Positions 8,317 to 17,778 of a DNA stretch of 64,000 bases are shown here, in pieces (positions within the stretch are counted from its first letter, which is position 1; each line of letters starts with the position of its first letter). The position numbers and the translations under genes were made by a program. The notes under the pieces were generated by a model. It was not told the DNA's origin. It made no database searches and worked only from the letters and a program-made list of their open reading frames with translations. The DNA comes from Peptoniphilaceae bacterium (GTDB taxonomy: Bacteria; Bacillota; Clostridia; Tissierellales; Peptoniphilaceae), in the NCBI GenBank assembly GCA_028726605.1, contig JAQYPV010000023.1, positions 62,001 through 126,000 of the forward strand. Direction: 5' to 3'.

Positions 8317-10197
8317 ATGAGTCCTCGACGTCAGAGGTGGATAGGCTCCGTCATCGCCGGCTTGTTGTTCACGCTCGTCATCGCGATGGGGATGACGAAA
8401 CCCGCGTGCGCGGTGGATGCGAATTACGCGTATATCAAGATGGAAGGCCATTACGCCACGGCGGATCGGCAAAACGTGCTCAATCGCTTGAACGAGATCC
8501 GTCAGGAAGCTGTGAATCATGGCTATGTGAAGACCTATGTGCCCCTTTCGTGGTCGCCGGCGCTGGAGAATATCGCGCAGACGCGTGCCGCAGAGACTGC
8601 CGTTTTCTTTGAGCATCAACGTCTGGACGGCGCGAAGATTTGGATGAGCGAAAATCACGCGAGTGAGAACCTCGCCTTCAGCGCCGAGGACGACGCGATG
8701 CTCGAGGCGGTGGAGCAGTGGTACGAGGAGAAGGCGTACTACGATGCGGATCCTGAGGATTCTCGGGCAGGGCACTATCGGAACTTGATCGATCCGGAGT
8801 TCACGTCCACGGGGCTGGCGTCGTTTGCGCCCGCGCATCAGGTGGATGAGCGCTTTTTCACCTATTATTACACGGCCCTAGCCCTCGGTCGTCAGGTAGA
8901 TACGAGTGCCCAGGCGCTTCAAGGCGACAACCCGACGGTGGCCGTCGGGCCGCAGTTCGTCCAAAAGTTGTCGATTAAGAGCGCGCCCCAGTCGCTCAAG
9001 GTCGGTGAATCTGAAGGCATGGTCGTGACGGCGACGGTCACGACGCAAGAGGCGTGGGCCGCGCAGAACGCGCTTACGGCCGACATCGCGAAGGGACAGT
9101 TTACGTCGTCGAATCCCAATGTGGCGACGGTGGATGAGGCGGGTCTCGTTCGCGCGGTGGCGCCGGGCCAGGCCACGATTTCGCTTGCGGCGGCGGGAAA
9201 GACGGCAAGCGTCACCCTCGTCGTGGAAGGGAAGTCGACCGATTCTCCGTCGAATGCAAATCCGACGCAGCCGTCGACCCCGGCGAAGGTGCTCGGCGGT
9301 GGGCGTCTCTCGGGCCGCGATCGCTTTGCCGTCGCCGCTAACGTCTCGAGCCAATTCTTTGAGGATGCGGATGCCGTCCTGTTGGTGAACTACCTCGCCT
9401 ATGGCGATGCCATCAGTGGCGCCAATCTCTCGCAGGGCAAGGCGCCCATCCTCTATACGACGGCACAGACGCTCCCGGCGGCCACGAAGGCGGAGCTTTT
9501 GCGCATGCAGCCCAAGACGGTCTATCTGCTGGGCGGCACGCAATCGATTCAGGCGGCGGTGGAGCAGCAGGTGCACGCCGTCGTCTCGGGCGCCCCGGTG
9601 AAGCGCCTGTCGGGGGCCGACCGCTTTGCGGTGAACGTCACGACGCTGGGCCAGCCTGCCGACGTCGCGCACCTCGTCATCGCCAATGGCAATGATTATC
9701 CGGATGCGCTCACGGGAACGCCGCTTGCGCAGTCGAAGGGCGCGAAGCTTCTGCTGACGAAGCCCCAGGCGATTCCCGCGGCGACGGAGGCCGCACTCCG
9801 TCAGATGAAGCAATTGCGTTCCATCACCGTGGTCGGCGGGCCGAAGTCGGTCTCCGATGCGGTTCTCGCCCGGTTGCAGCAGTTGACGGGCGTAAAGCCG
9901 GTGCGCCTCACGGGCAAGGACCGCTACACGCTGTCGGCGCAAGTGGCCCAAAATGCCTTCACCAAGCCGGCAGTGGTCCTCACGACGAGTGGCGAAGGCT
10001 TCGCGGACGCGCTGGTCGCCGCCCCGCTGTCACAGAACCTCAAGGCGCCGATCGTCCTGGTGCGCGCCGCGTCCGTTCATCCCGACGTGTTGCACTACCT
10101 CCGCACGACGACGAGCCTCAAGACGAACTACGTCATCGGCGGACCGCAGTCCATCACCCCCGCCGTCTTTGACCAGGTGATAGACGCGGCGCAGTGA
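8317..10197 (+). CDS. Secreted CAP-domain protein with Big-like domain and three CWB2 repeats
   Basis: 626-residue surface protein. A signal peptide of about 32 residues (hydrophobic core GLLFTLVIAMGM, likely cut after ACA) is followed by a CAP/SCP domain at about 45-190 (GHYRNLIDP motif), a Big_2-like Ig domain at about 215-305 (SSNPNVATVDEAGLV), and three cell-wall-binding repeats type 2 at about 325-415, 418-515 and 520-626 (RLSGRDRFAVAAN, RLSGADRFAVN, RLTGKDRYTLSA). CWB2 modules anchor clostridial surface proteins to anionic wall polymers; the CAP domain's activity is unknown. Start ATG 8317 follows AGGAAGAAAGG. A paralog with the same layout lies at 15-16.9 kb on the other strand. Confidence 0.93.
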   Translation: MSPRRQRWIGSVIAGLLFTLVIAMGMTKPACAVDANYAYIKMEGHYATADRQNVLNRLNEIRQEAVNHGYVKTYVPLSWSPALENIAQTRAAETAVFFEHQRLDGAKIWMSENHASENLAFSAEDDAMLEAVEQWYEEKAYYDADPEDSRAGHYRNLIDPEFTSTGLASFAPAHQVDERFFTYYYTALALGRQVDTSAQALQGDNPTVAVGPQFVQKLSIKSAPQSLKVGESEGMVVTATVTTQEAWAAQNALTADIAKGQFTSSNPNVATVDEAGLVRAVAPGQATISLAAAGKTASVTLVVEGKSTDSPSNANPTQPSTPAKVLGGGRLSGRDRFAVAANVSSQFFEDADAVLLVNYLAYGDAISGANLSQGKAPILYTTAQTLPAATKAELLRMQPKTVYLLGGTQSIQAAVEQQVHAVVSGAPVKRLSGADRFAVNVTTLGQPADVAHLVIANGNDYPDALTGTPLAQSKGAKLLLTKPQAIPAATEAALRQMKQLRSITVVGGPKSVSDAVLARLQQLTGVKPVRLTGKDRYTLSAQVAQNAFTKPAVVLTTSGEGFADALVAAPLSQNLKAPIVLVRAASVHPDVLHYLRTTTSLKTNYVIGGPQSITPAVFDQVIDAAQ

Positions 10198-10537
10198 TGA
10201 TGTGAGTTTTGCGGAGCGCGGGTGCGGGCGGCCGGCGCGGCGGTGCGGCGGTGATGGCGCGGCAATGACGTGGTTTCGCGCGGCGATGGCCGGCGCGGCG
10301 GTGGCCGGCGCGATGCCAGCCGTAAACGCCGACGGACGGCATCGCAACGACGGGGCTTGCACGGCATTCGGCGAAATCTGTCGACGCGCGACTTTTTATC
10401 GGAAGACATGGTCTTGCCAGCGGCCGGAGTCGGCGACGCTCAGCATCGAAACGCACGCAATTGCGAATCATTCGGCGACGGAACGAGGAGCGTCGCGTGT
10501 TCGGCCGCGGCCTGTAGTTCAAATTCTTAAAAAATGG
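10198..10537 (+). other. GC-rich 3' region after the CAP/CWB2 gene, no gene supported
   Basis: 340 bases between the stop codon and the terminator. It contains low-complexity GC-rich sequence with a repeated 15-mer GCCGGCGCGGCGGTG (10231-10245 and 10289-10303). A GTG-initiated ORF across it (113 codons) has no ribosome site or recognisable domain. It is probably a long 3' untranslated region. Confidence 0.5.
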
Positions 10538-10580
10538 ATTTGACCCACGGATTTTTCAAAATCCGTGGGTCAAATTTTTA
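10538..10580 (+). terminator. Intrinsic terminator downstream of the CAP/CWB2 gene
   Basis: Perfect stem ATTTGACCCACGGATTTT / AAAATCCGTGGGTCAAAT (10538-10555 with 10558-10575), running into a T-rich tail. The stem is long and has A/T flanks on both sides, so it may act in both directions. Confidence 0.85.
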
Positions 10581-10710
10581 TATATGCAATTTGAACGATC
10601 AAAAACGCCCCAAACACTAGTTCATTTTTTCAAAAGTCATAATAAAACCACAAAACCCCGATTTTTGTAGTTTTATTGAGAAAAAAGTGAAATTGAACTG
10701 CGTAAATCGG

Positions 10711-10759
10711 CAAAAACGAAGTTCAAAGTGAAGATTATTCGATTTGAACTTCGTTTTTG
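10711..10759. repeat. 17-bp perfect inverted repeat in an AT-rich gap
   Basis: CAAAAACGAAGTTCAAA (10711-10727) pairs perfectly with TTTGAACTTCGTTTTTG (10743-10759) around a 15-base loop. The surrounding 10580-10800 is strikingly AT-rich against the GC-rich neighbourhood and has no supported gene. Related short motifs (ctagttca) occur on both sides. Confidence 0.7.
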
Positions 10760-10809
10760 CGAAAAACGCTAGTTCAAATCGAGAATCGAGAGATTTCAAC
10801 TAAAGTCTG

Positions 10810-10842
10810 GCGCTCTGCGATAGAAAGGGGCCCACGCCGATG
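10810..10842. repeat. 33-bp direct repeat, copy 1
   Basis: Begins GCGCTCTGCGATAGAAAGGG and continues to CCGATG. It matches copy 2 at 10939-10971 with one difference. The copies are 129 bases apart in a gene-free stretch downstream of the M16C peptidase. Confidence 0.75.
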
Positions 10843-10938
10843 TCGTAAGCCTGATGCCGCGCGGCGGACGACAGGGCCCCGTCCCTCGAAATGACCACCA
10901 CGCCGATTCCAAACGTCTACCGTCAAGCGTCCCCGGCG

Positions 10939-10971
10939 GCGCTCTGCGATAGAAAGGGGCCCACGCCAATG
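10939..10971. repeat. 33-bp direct repeat, copy 2
   Basis: Same 33-mer as at 10810 (one A/G difference near the 3' end). The sequence between the copies has no gene I can support. Confidence 0.75.
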
Positions 10972-11013
10972 CCGAGTGCCCGCCGCCGCCCCCTGACGCC
11001 GCGAATCAGTCCC

Positions 11014-13893
11014 TCAGATCCGCGTCACCGTGTCAAACGGCGTTTTGGCCGCGTCGATGGCCTGCGCGTTGCCGATGGTGACGCGCGTCGCCTGGGCCAC
11101 GGCGCGGGTCAGGCGATCGCCTTCGCGGTGGATGTCTTCCGCCGTCGTCGCCTTCATCTCCTGCAGGCGCCGGTCGCTCCACTCCGGATCGCGGCCGGCG
11201 AGGTATTCGGAGAAATCCATGCGCCCCTTCAACGCCTCCGTCAACGGGCGATCGAATTGGCCCACCGCCCCGATGATGAAGCGGTCGAGATCCTCCGGCT
11301 CAAGGGACAAGTTTTTCACCATCTCGCCCACCTTCTCGTACACCGCATAGGTGTCGTCCAGGCGCGGATCGCGATACGACGACATCACGACCTCACCGTC
11401 CATCGTAAAGCTGGCCGCCTGCCCATACGCGCCGCCTTTCGCGCGAATCTCATTGTAGAGGATGGCATTTTCCAAAATGCTCGTGAGCACCAGGAGTTGT
11501 CCGTCGAGGCCCTTTTCCATCACGTACGGCGCGGCGATGGCGTTATACTGCACATCGGCCGTGGTCTTAAACGCCTCCGCCGCCTCCCACGGCGTAAAGA
11601 GGACGGGCACCGGTTCATACTCGTTTTGCGGGAGCGTGTCCAGATATGCCAACACGTGATCCAGGAATTCCTCCGCCGGCGCTCCGTGCGACGTCAAATT
11701 GACCACGCGATGCTTTCCCGTGAAGAGCAGATCGTAGACCGTCTCCAGCCGCGCCACGTCCTCGTCGGTGAGATGCTCCGCGAGCCTCGTGAGCACCGTG
11801 AAATAGCCCAACCCGGAGAGCTGATCCCGATAGGCCGACGTCGGATTGATGTGGGCCAGCGCCCGCGCCTTCGCATAGTAATCCCCCGCCGGGACGATGC
11901 TCATCTTGTGGTCCGCGTGGATGATGCGAATCTGCTCCGCCAGGCGCTCCCGATCCGAAAACTGCGTATGGCGGATCTGCTGATCCAGCACGTCCAGCGC
12001 CTCGCGCACGTCCGCATGCGGAAGCAACTTCGTGGAGACGAGGAGTTTACGCGCAAACCCATCCGCGTCCTCTCGCGACACCACACTCGGCGCCATATTG
12101 ATGCCGCCCGTGGATTGCTTCTCCTTGATTTCCAACGTCTTATAGTCGTAACGATCCGTGTCCAGCCGCCCCAAGAGTTCCGCCACCAACATGGCGTACG
12201 GCGCATCCGCAAGCGACAAATGCGACACGTCAAACGCCACATCCAGGTAGTGAATCCCCGCCGTCGGAAGGTCGTGGAACAAGACCACATCCTCGCCGTG
12301 GCGACGCACCTCGCGCGGCACACGCTCCTTCTGTTCCGGCAACTCCTCGCGCGACAAGACCGGCAACGTCGCCTTCGCTTCCGGCGCATCCTCCGCATTC
12401 TGCCGTTCCCGGAGTTTTTCATTCTGACAAATCAATTCCTGAAGCGCCTCCGAAGACAAACTCTCCTTGTACGCCGCCAAGCGCTCACGCGTCTTTTCAT
12501 CGCGCCGGCGGTTCTTTCCCGGCTCCGGGCGATGCACCGAGAGCACGCAGTGCGGGTTGTCCAGAAAGCGCTCCTGGATGTACTGCTCCATGGCCCCGTG
12601 CGACAACGCCTCCCGAAGCGCCTTCAGCTGCTCCTCGTAGTGGAATAACGGGAACGGGTCTTGACCGTAGTTCGCTTCATTCATGAGGATCCCCTTGAAG
12701 ATGATGCCCTTCGTCGGGTAACCCTGCTTTTCCCGCAAATTGAACTCCAGCGAGTTGAGCACGCCGTCCAGCACGTCCTGCGGAATCCCTTCCCTGACCC
12801 ACGTGGAGAGCGTCTCGCGCACGATTTCCACGAAGCGGTCGGCAAGCGCCGGATCCGTCTCCTTCACCACGATGGAGAAGCCAATCTGCTTGACGTCCAT
12901 GAGTTCGCCGTACACATCCGTCGGCTTCAACTCCCGGAACAGCGCGCGACGCAGCGGCGACGACTCCGACTGAATGAGCACATCGTCCAGCAGCACATAG
13001 AGATACCGCCTCCAGTCCGTGCGCGCCTCGTCCACGAGCCAAGAAAGCGCCAGATAACTCTTGCGCTCCGTCGGATCCTCGTCCGCCACATCGAACGTCG
13101 TCTCCAGCCGAGGCACGATGGCATCCAGATCGACGTCCTCCGGCATCGTCACCGCCGTGTCCACGCGCTCGTACTCATCCAAAAACGAAGCCAGCTGCGC
13201 AAACGACTTCTCCTCATCGATGGCGCCGTAGTAAAAGATGATGGCGTTGGACGGATGGTAGTACTGCTCGTGATAAGCCACGAAGTCCTCATACGAGAGT
13301 TCGGGAATGGCCAACGCATCCCCGCCCGCATTCTCCACGTAGATGGTACCGGGGAACAGCGCCTCCATGATCTGCTGCGACACCTGACTCTCCGGCGCAC
13401 TCATCGCCCCCTTCATCTCGTTGTAGACCACGCCCTGATAAGTGATGGGGTCCTTCGCATCGAAGATCTCATAGCGCCACCCCTCCTGACGGAAGATACG
13501 CTCATCCTGGAGCACGCTCGGGTGAAACACCGCATCCAAGTACACATCCGTCAAGTTCAGAAAGTCCTGATCGTTGCGACTCGCCACCGGGAAAATGGTC
13601 TTATCCGGGTACGTGATCGCGTTCAGATACGTCTGCAAACTGGACTGAATCATGTCCATGAACGGCTCTTTCGTCCGATACTTCTTCGAGCCGTTGAGCA
13701 CGGCGTGCTCCATGATGTGCATGTTCCCCGTGGACCCAATGGGCTTCGTCCGAAAGCCGATGGCAAAAGTCTTGTTGGGGTCGTCATTTTTCAGGTGGTA
13801 AACACGCGCACCCGTCTTGTCGTGTTCATAGAAGAGAAGCGTCGCTTGTTCTTCCGCAATGGTCTCCTGATGTTTCAACGTAAATCCCTGCAC
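11014..13893 (-). CDS. M16C (presequence-protease-like) zinc metallopeptidase
   Basis: 959-residue insulinase-family peptidase of the M16C/PreP type, expected to degrade peptides in a clamshell chamber formed by two homologous halves. The inverted zinc motif HIMEH is followed by the family's AVLNGSKKYRTKEPF, near residue 65; the distal Glu region follows at about 150 (YNEMKGAM). The C-terminal half has the RGGAYGQ-like segment (KGGAYGQAA). The track ORF opens at 13923, but I choose GTG 13893 (MQGFTLKHQ) because GGGAGAAAGGATG lies seven bases upstream. No signal peptide is present, so it is cytoplasmic. It stands alone between two CWB2 genes, divergent from xth. Confidence 0.92.
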   Translation of the reverse strand: MQGFTLKHQETIAEEQATLLFYEHDKTGARVYHLKNDDPNKTFAIGFRTKPIGSTGNMHIMEHAVLNGSKKYRTKEPFMDMIQSSLQTYLNAITYPDKTIFPVASRNDQDFLNLTDVYLDAVFHPSVLQDERIFRQEGWRYEIFDAKDPITYQGVVYNEMKGAMSAPESQVSQQIMEALFPGTIYVENAGGDALAIPELSYEDFVAYHEQYYHPSNAIIFYYGAIDEEKSFAQLASFLDEYERVDTAVTMPEDVDLDAIVPRLETTFDVADEDPTERKSYLALSWLVDEARTDWRRYLYVLLDDVLIQSESSPLRRALFRELKPTDVYGELMDVKQIGFSIVVKETDPALADRFVEIVRETLSTWVREGIPQDVLDGVLNSLEFNLREKQGYPTKGIIFKGILMNEANYGQDPFPLFHYEEQLKALREALSHGAMEQYIQERFLDNPHCVLSVHRPEPGKNRRRDEKTRERLAAYKESLSSEALQELICQNEKLRERQNAEDAPEAKATLPVLSREELPEQKERVPREVRRHGEDVVLFHDLPTAGIHYLDVAFDVSHLSLADAPYAMLVAELLGRLDTDRYDYKTLEIKEKQSTGGINMAPSVVSREDADGFARKLLVSTKLLPHADVREALDVLDQQIRHTQFSDRERLAEQIRIIHADHKMSIVPAGDYYAKARALAHINPTSAYRDQLSGLGYFTVLTRLAEHLTDEDVARLETVYDLLFTGKHRVVNLTSHGAPAEEFLDHVLAYLDTLPQNEYEPVPVLFTPWEAAEAFKTTADVQYNAIAAPYVMEKGLDGQLLVLTSILENAILYNEIRAKGGAYGQAASFTMDGEVVMSSYRDPRLDDTYAVYEKVGEMVKNLSLEPEDLDRFIIGAVGQFDRPLTEALKGRMDFSEYLAGRDPEWSDRRLQEMKATTAEDIHREGDRLTRAVAQATRVTIGNAQAIDAAKTPFDTVTRI

Positions 13894-14203
13894 GATGTCA
13901 TCCTTTCTCCCGCGATTCACCAAAGCTCTCGGCTTTTACGCTGCGTCCTTCATTTTCACCATCCCGCTCGCTGCCTTGGTCTCTGCCTCAATTCAGTTTC
14001 CTCGTTGCGATGCTGTCCGCCGACGTTACGACACGGCCCTGAGGCATCCGACGCTGCGGCGCTGTGACTGAGCCGACCAACACTACGGCACGGCCCCTGC
14101 GCGGCTTCCGTTCACGCCCCGAGCGACTTTTCCCCCGAAACCTGTGCCAATTCGGTATCATAAGTGTATCATTCATCGTCCGAAAACAGGAAAGGGAACC
14201 ACT
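13894..14203. other. Divergent intergenic region between M16C peptidase and xth
   Basis: 310 bases with a degenerate repeated motif (TACGACACGGCCC and TACGGCACGGCCC). Two TATCAT boxes upstream of xth (around 14156 and 14167) could be -10 elements. No gene is supported. Confidence 0.4.
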
Positions 14204-14962
14204 TTGCAAAAACTCATCTCATGGAACGTCAACGGCCTTCGCGCGCAGATGAAGCGCGGCTTCCTCGAGAAATACCACGCCTTTGACGCCGACTACTTCT
14301 GCCTGCAAGAGATCAAACTCCAAGCGGGACAGCTCGAAATCGACCTCCCCGACCGCTACGAGTTCTACAACTACGCCGAGCGCAAGGGCTACTCCGGCAC
14401 CGCCATCTTCGCCAAAACAGAGCCGCTCTCCGTCACCTACGGCATCGGCATGCCGGAGCACGACACCGAAGGGCGCGTCATCACGCTGGAGACGCCCCAC
14501 TACTACCTGGTGACCGTCTACACTCCGAACTCCAAGCGCAACCTGGAGCGCCTCGACTACCGCCAAGTCTGGGAGGATGACTTCCTCGCCTACCTCAAGT
14601 CCCTCGAACGCACCAAACCCGTCGTGGTCTGCGGCGACATGAACGTGGCACACAACGACATCGACCTGGCCAATCCCGCCACCAACCACAAGAGCGCCGG
14701 CTTCTCCGACGAAGAACGCGCCAAATTCAACCAACTCCTCGACGCCGGCTTCATCGACACCTTCCGCCACTTCTATCCCGATCAGACCGAAGCCTACACG
14801 TGGTGGTCCAACTTCGCCAAATCTCGTGAGCGCAACATCGGCTGGCGCATCGACTACTTCCTCGTCTCCGCAGCCCTCGCGCCCCACCTCGTCGACGCCA
14901 AGATCCACGCCGACGTCATGGGCTCCGACCACTGCCCCGTCGAACTGCTGCTGGACTTCTGA
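14204..14962 (+). CDS. xth: Exodeoxyribonuclease III (AP endonuclease)
   Basis: 252-residue Mg-dependent exonuclease III/AP endonuclease of the ExoA type, acting in base-excision repair. Conserved motifs: [11 protein letters not shown] (metal-binding Asn), CLQEIKL (catalytic Glu), [23 protein letters not shown], and the terminal [10 protein letters not shown] and [10 protein letters not shown] (catalytic Asp-His). The track ORF starts at 14144. I choose TTG 14204, preceded by AGGAAAGGGAACC, giving the family's normal length. It is monocistronic and convergent with the second CAP/CWB2 gene. Confidence 0.96.
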   Translation: MQKLISWNVNGLRAQMKRGFLEKYHAFDADYFCLQEIKLQAGQLEIDLPDRYEFYNYAERKGYSGTAIFAKTEPLSVTYGIGMPEHDTEGRVITLETPHYYLVTVYTPNSKRNLERLDYRQVWEDDFLAYLKSLERTKPVVVCGDMNVAHNDIDLANPATNHKSAGFSDEERAKFNQLLDAGFIDTFRHFYPDQTEAYTWWSNFAKSRERNIGWRIDYFLVSAALAPHLVDAKIHADVMGSDHCPVELLLDF

Positions 14963-15026
14963 ACCGCACGACCGAGAAGAGACCGCGCGACGACGGTCAA
15001 ACGGCGCGGTGTCGCCGTCAAAGCCG

Positions 15027-16889
15027 TCACTGAAGGGCCGCGGCCACGTCCTCGCCGACCGACGCCGGTCCGCCCAAAATGATGACCTGGCGATTCGAAA
15101 GCGCCTCGGCCACTTCTTCGGAGAGCCGGTGCGCACGCGTGAGCAGAATGGGCGCGTGCAGCCGCTGCGCGAGCGGCGCGGCCACGAGCGCATCTGCAAA
15201 CGTCTCACCGCTCACCAGAATGGCGGGCGCCTTCTCCGAGAAACGCGCCGCCACGGCCGCACTCAGAGCATAGCGGTCCCGCCCCGTAACCCGAGACGGC
15301 GCAACCCCCGTGAGCGTCCCCAGACGACGGGCGACGCTTTCCGGCACGCTCGCCGGCCCGCCCACGATCACCACAGACGCCGGCACAGTCGAAAGGCGCG
15401 CCGCCAAGACCTCGGGCACGGCAAACGGGGTGGTGAGCGCCACCTGCGCGTCCATGGACGCGGCATACGGCGCGGCCACGAGCGCATCCGAAAACACCGT
15501 CCCGCTCACGGCCACGTAGCCCGCCGTCGACGCCAGCGTCTTGGCGTTCACCGCATAGCGGTCCGCCCCGCTGATGCGCTCCACCCGCGCCGCGGGCGCC
15601 GTCCGCGCGATGTCGTCCACCACCGGACGGCTCACCGACGAAGGTCCGCCCAACACCACCACGCGCTGCGGCGCCAGCTCCCGAAGTACCTCACGCGACG
15701 CCTCCGGCAGGGCGTCTTTTTTCGTGTACAAAATCGGCGACGCGCCCCCCGAAAGGTTGGACGCACTGATGGCATCGCCAAAGGCCATGTCGTTCACCAC
15801 GAGCACCGTATCCGCATCGCCAAAATACCGACGTGCGACTTCCGCCGCCACGTGCTCGCGCCGCGGTCCGTCGATCCGCGTACCTGTCCCCTCCGGTTGT
15901 GGCTTCGGCTCCGCGGGAGTCGACGGTTCGCTTGGCGTCGCCTCGAGGGCGACTGCGCCTTCCACGCCGCCAATCTGTGCGCGCACCGTGACCGGGCCGC
16001 GCTCCGAAAACGTCAAGATCATCTCCTCGCCGTGCGGTGCCAGCGACCCAGCCGAGGTGGGCAGCACCTCCCACGAGAGGCCATTCACGATGGGGGCAGT
16101 CATCGTCGTGCGGCCCTCGTCCGCAAACAGGTCCGTGCGTGTCACCGCACCGGTCACGCGAATCACGACATCGCGCTCCTGAGCGTCGATGCCCTCCGCC
16201 GAGAGGGCGAGAGCCGTCACGCGCGAGGCGTCGATTTCCACGGGGACGGCGTGCGGAAAAGCCGGAAGCGTCATCTTTCGCTCCGCCGGCGCTGACGAAA
16301 AGGCGAAGGCCACCTGATACACACCCGAATCCGGCGAGTAAAACGACGCCGCGCCCACGCGCTGGTAGACGGGATCGATCAACACCCGGTAGTGACCGAT
16401 CATCTGATCCGACGACTCCACGTGTGCCGCGTGCAGGTCCGTGGCCAAAAAGGCGTCCTTCTCCGCGTAAAACTGCTCCACGCCGCGGAAGATTCCGCGC
16501 TCGTTAAACGCCAGACTCTCGGCCGAATTGCGCAAGCCATTGGACGCCGTCATATAGGGATTGCGCCCGCCCCGCGGACGGATGTGCCCCGGCACCACCG
16601 TCAGTTCTGCCGCCCGCGTGCGCGCCGTCTCTTCCAGGCCATTCGACCAGACGAGCGGCACATAGCGATCCACGAGGCCTTCATCCTTCGCCTCCTTGCG
16701 GATGCGGTTCACTTCCGAGAGGAGCGCGTCGCGGTCGAAATCCTCGTACTCGCCCGTCACGAGAATGACGACGTGCCCTTCTTCCAGCTCTGTCACCGCC
16801 TGTGCCTCCGCCGGCTGCGGCAGGATCCAAGTGGCGATGACGACAGTACAAAACAGGAACTTCAAAAAAGCCGACTTCGCGTGTTTCAT
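15027..16889 (-). CDS. Secreted CAP-domain protein with three CWB2 repeats (paralog)
   Basis: 620-residue surface protein with a signal peptide (core FLKFLFCTVVIATWIL, probable cut after AEA), a CAP domain at about 45-195 (GHYRVLIDP), an Ig-like region around 210-305, a Pro-rich linker (PSEPSTPAEPKPQPEGTG), and three CWB2 repeats. The first repeat has a diverged opening (RIDGPRREHVAAEVA); the next two are canonical (RISGADRYAVNA, RVTGRDRYALSA). Start ATG 16889 is chosen over the track GTG because AGAGG lies five bases upstream. It follows the ABC permease gene by only 16 bases, so it is probably the last gene of the ABC operon. Same architecture as the 8.3-kb gene. Confidence 0.92.
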   Translation of the reverse strand: MKHAKSAFLKFLFCTVVIATWILPQPAEAQAVTELEEGHVVILVTGEYEDFDRDALLSEVNRIRKEAKDEGLVDRYVPLVWSNGLEETARTRAAELTVVPGHIRPRGGRNPYMTASNGLRNSAESLAFNERGIFRGVEQFYAEKDAFLATDLHAAHVESSDQMIGHYRVLIDPVYQRVGAASFYSPDSGVYQVAFAFSSAPAERKMTLPAFPHAVPVEIDASRVTALALSAEGIDAQERDVVIRVTGAVTRTDLFADEGRTTMTAPIVNGLSWEVLPTSAGSLAPHGEEMILTFSERGPVTVRAQIGGVEGAVALEATPSEPSTPAEPKPQPEGTGTRIDGPRREHVAAEVARRYFGDADTVLVVNDMAFGDAISASNLSGGASPILYTKKDALPEASREVLRELAPQRVVVLGGPSSVSRPVVDDIARTAPAARVERISGADRYAVNAKTLASTAGYVAVSGTVFSDALVAAPYAASMDAQVALTTPFAVPEVLAARLSTVPASVVIVGGPASVPESVARRLGTLTGVAPSRVTGRDRYALSAAVAARFSEKAPAILVSGETFADALVAAPLAQRLHAPILLTRAHRLSEEVAEALSNRQVIILGGPASVGEDVAAALQ

Positions 16890-16905
16890 GGTCACCTCTT
16901 TCGGT

Positions 16906-17772
16906 TCAACGGTCGATCCGACGCCAGTTCACGTCGGAACGCCAGAGGAAAAACAGACAAAACGCCAAGGTGTAGACGAGGGCAACGAGCGGCGTGCCGT
17001 ACAAGAGGTTCGTCTCACCCATGGGCACCTCCGCCATCATGCTCGATTCCCCCAGGTAACCGAGGTCGGCCATGACTTCGCCCGGGCGGGCGTAGAGCAG
17101 GCCCTGCTCCGTGAGCAGGAGGGGAACCTTCGCAATGAGGACGGTGAGCACTTGATCCAACGCCACCAACACGCCGACGATGAAGATCACGCGCAGAAAG
17201 ACCTTCCCGTGACGCCAGTTCTTCCGCGTGGCCCACTTTTCCGTGAGCGTCATGGCCCAGTCGCCCACAAAGAGGACGAGCGTCCAACGCAAAATGAAGA
17301 GCACGAGCCCCGGCACCGACATCCCCGTGAGGAAAAACACCAAGTCACGGATTCCCGGGCCCAGCCCTTGGGCAAAGCCGCCGAACAGAACTTGCCACGA
17401 ACCGGTGACGTCCTGCCCGGGCAGCGGGAAGAGCTGTGTGGTGAGCGAGAACACCACAAACGTGAGTCCAAACGACACGATGAGGTTGAGCCACTTTGCC
17501 ACCAGGATCTTCCACGGCGCCATGGGGATGAGAAAGGTCAGCAGCCCCTCAGGTTGTGCCAGTTCACGGTGAATGTCGAAGACGACAAACGCCACGGAGG
17601 CGAGGAGCGCGGCCAGGACAAAGGCCAGGCCGAAGAGCACCGTCGGCAAGATGGACAGTTCGCTGCCACTCGGTTGCGCGCGCGCCCACAGCCACGTCAA
17701 AAGGGCGCTCACAAGTAAGACGGCGAAAAAGGGAAAACTGCGTTTCCATTCGAATGTAAATCGCTTGACCAT
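16906..17772 (-). CDS. ABC-2-type transporter permease, second subunit
   Basis: 288-residue membrane protein with about six hydrophobic segments and a basic N-terminus (MVKRFTFEWKRSFPFF) typical of ABC-2 permeases. ATG 17772 is preferred to the track GTG 17778, which directly abuts the stop of the preceding gene; TAGGTG lies just upstream of the ATG. The substrate is unknown. It partners the ATPase at 18.6-19.7 kb and the permease at 17.8-18.6 kb. Position downstream of a YtrA-type regulator suggests an envelope-stress or peptide-antibiotic related exporter, by analogy only. Confidence 0.75.
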   Translation of the reverse strand: MVKRFTFEWKRSFPFFAVLLVSALLTWLWARAQPSGSELSILPTVLFGLAFVLAALLASVAFVVFDIHRELAQPEGLLTFLIPMAPWKILVAKWLNLIVSFGLTFVVFSLTTQLFPLPGQDVTGSWQVLFGGFAQGLGPGIRDLVFFLTGMSVPGLVLFILRWTLVLFVGDWAMTLTEKWATRKNWRHGKVFLRVIFIVGVLVALDQVLTVLIAKVPLLLTEQGLLYARPGEVMADLGYLGESSMMAEVPMGETNLLYGTPLVALVYTLAFCLFFLWRSDVNWRRIDR

Positions 17773-17778
17773 AAGCAC

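Noticed and set aside
8123-8320. 65-codon ORF before the CAP/CWB2 gene
   Set aside because: No ribosome site, overlaps a leader hairpin and the ribosome site of the real gene.
10202-10543. 113-codon ORF with a signal-peptide-like stretch
   Set aside because: It starts at GTG without a ribosome site, in low-complexity GC-rich sequence, and shows no domain. It looks like a chance ORF in a 3' region.
10617-10799. 60-codon minus-strand ORF in the AT-rich island
   Set aside because: It spans a perfect inverted repeat and has composition-driven Phe/Lys content; no ribosome site.
10891-12648. 585-codon plus-strand ORF
   Set aside because: It is the antisense shadow of the M16C peptidase, whose motifs and ribosome site are clear.
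14219-15208. 329-codon minus-strand ORF over xth
   Set aside because: Antisense to exonuclease III, whose catalytic motifs are intact; no ribosome site.
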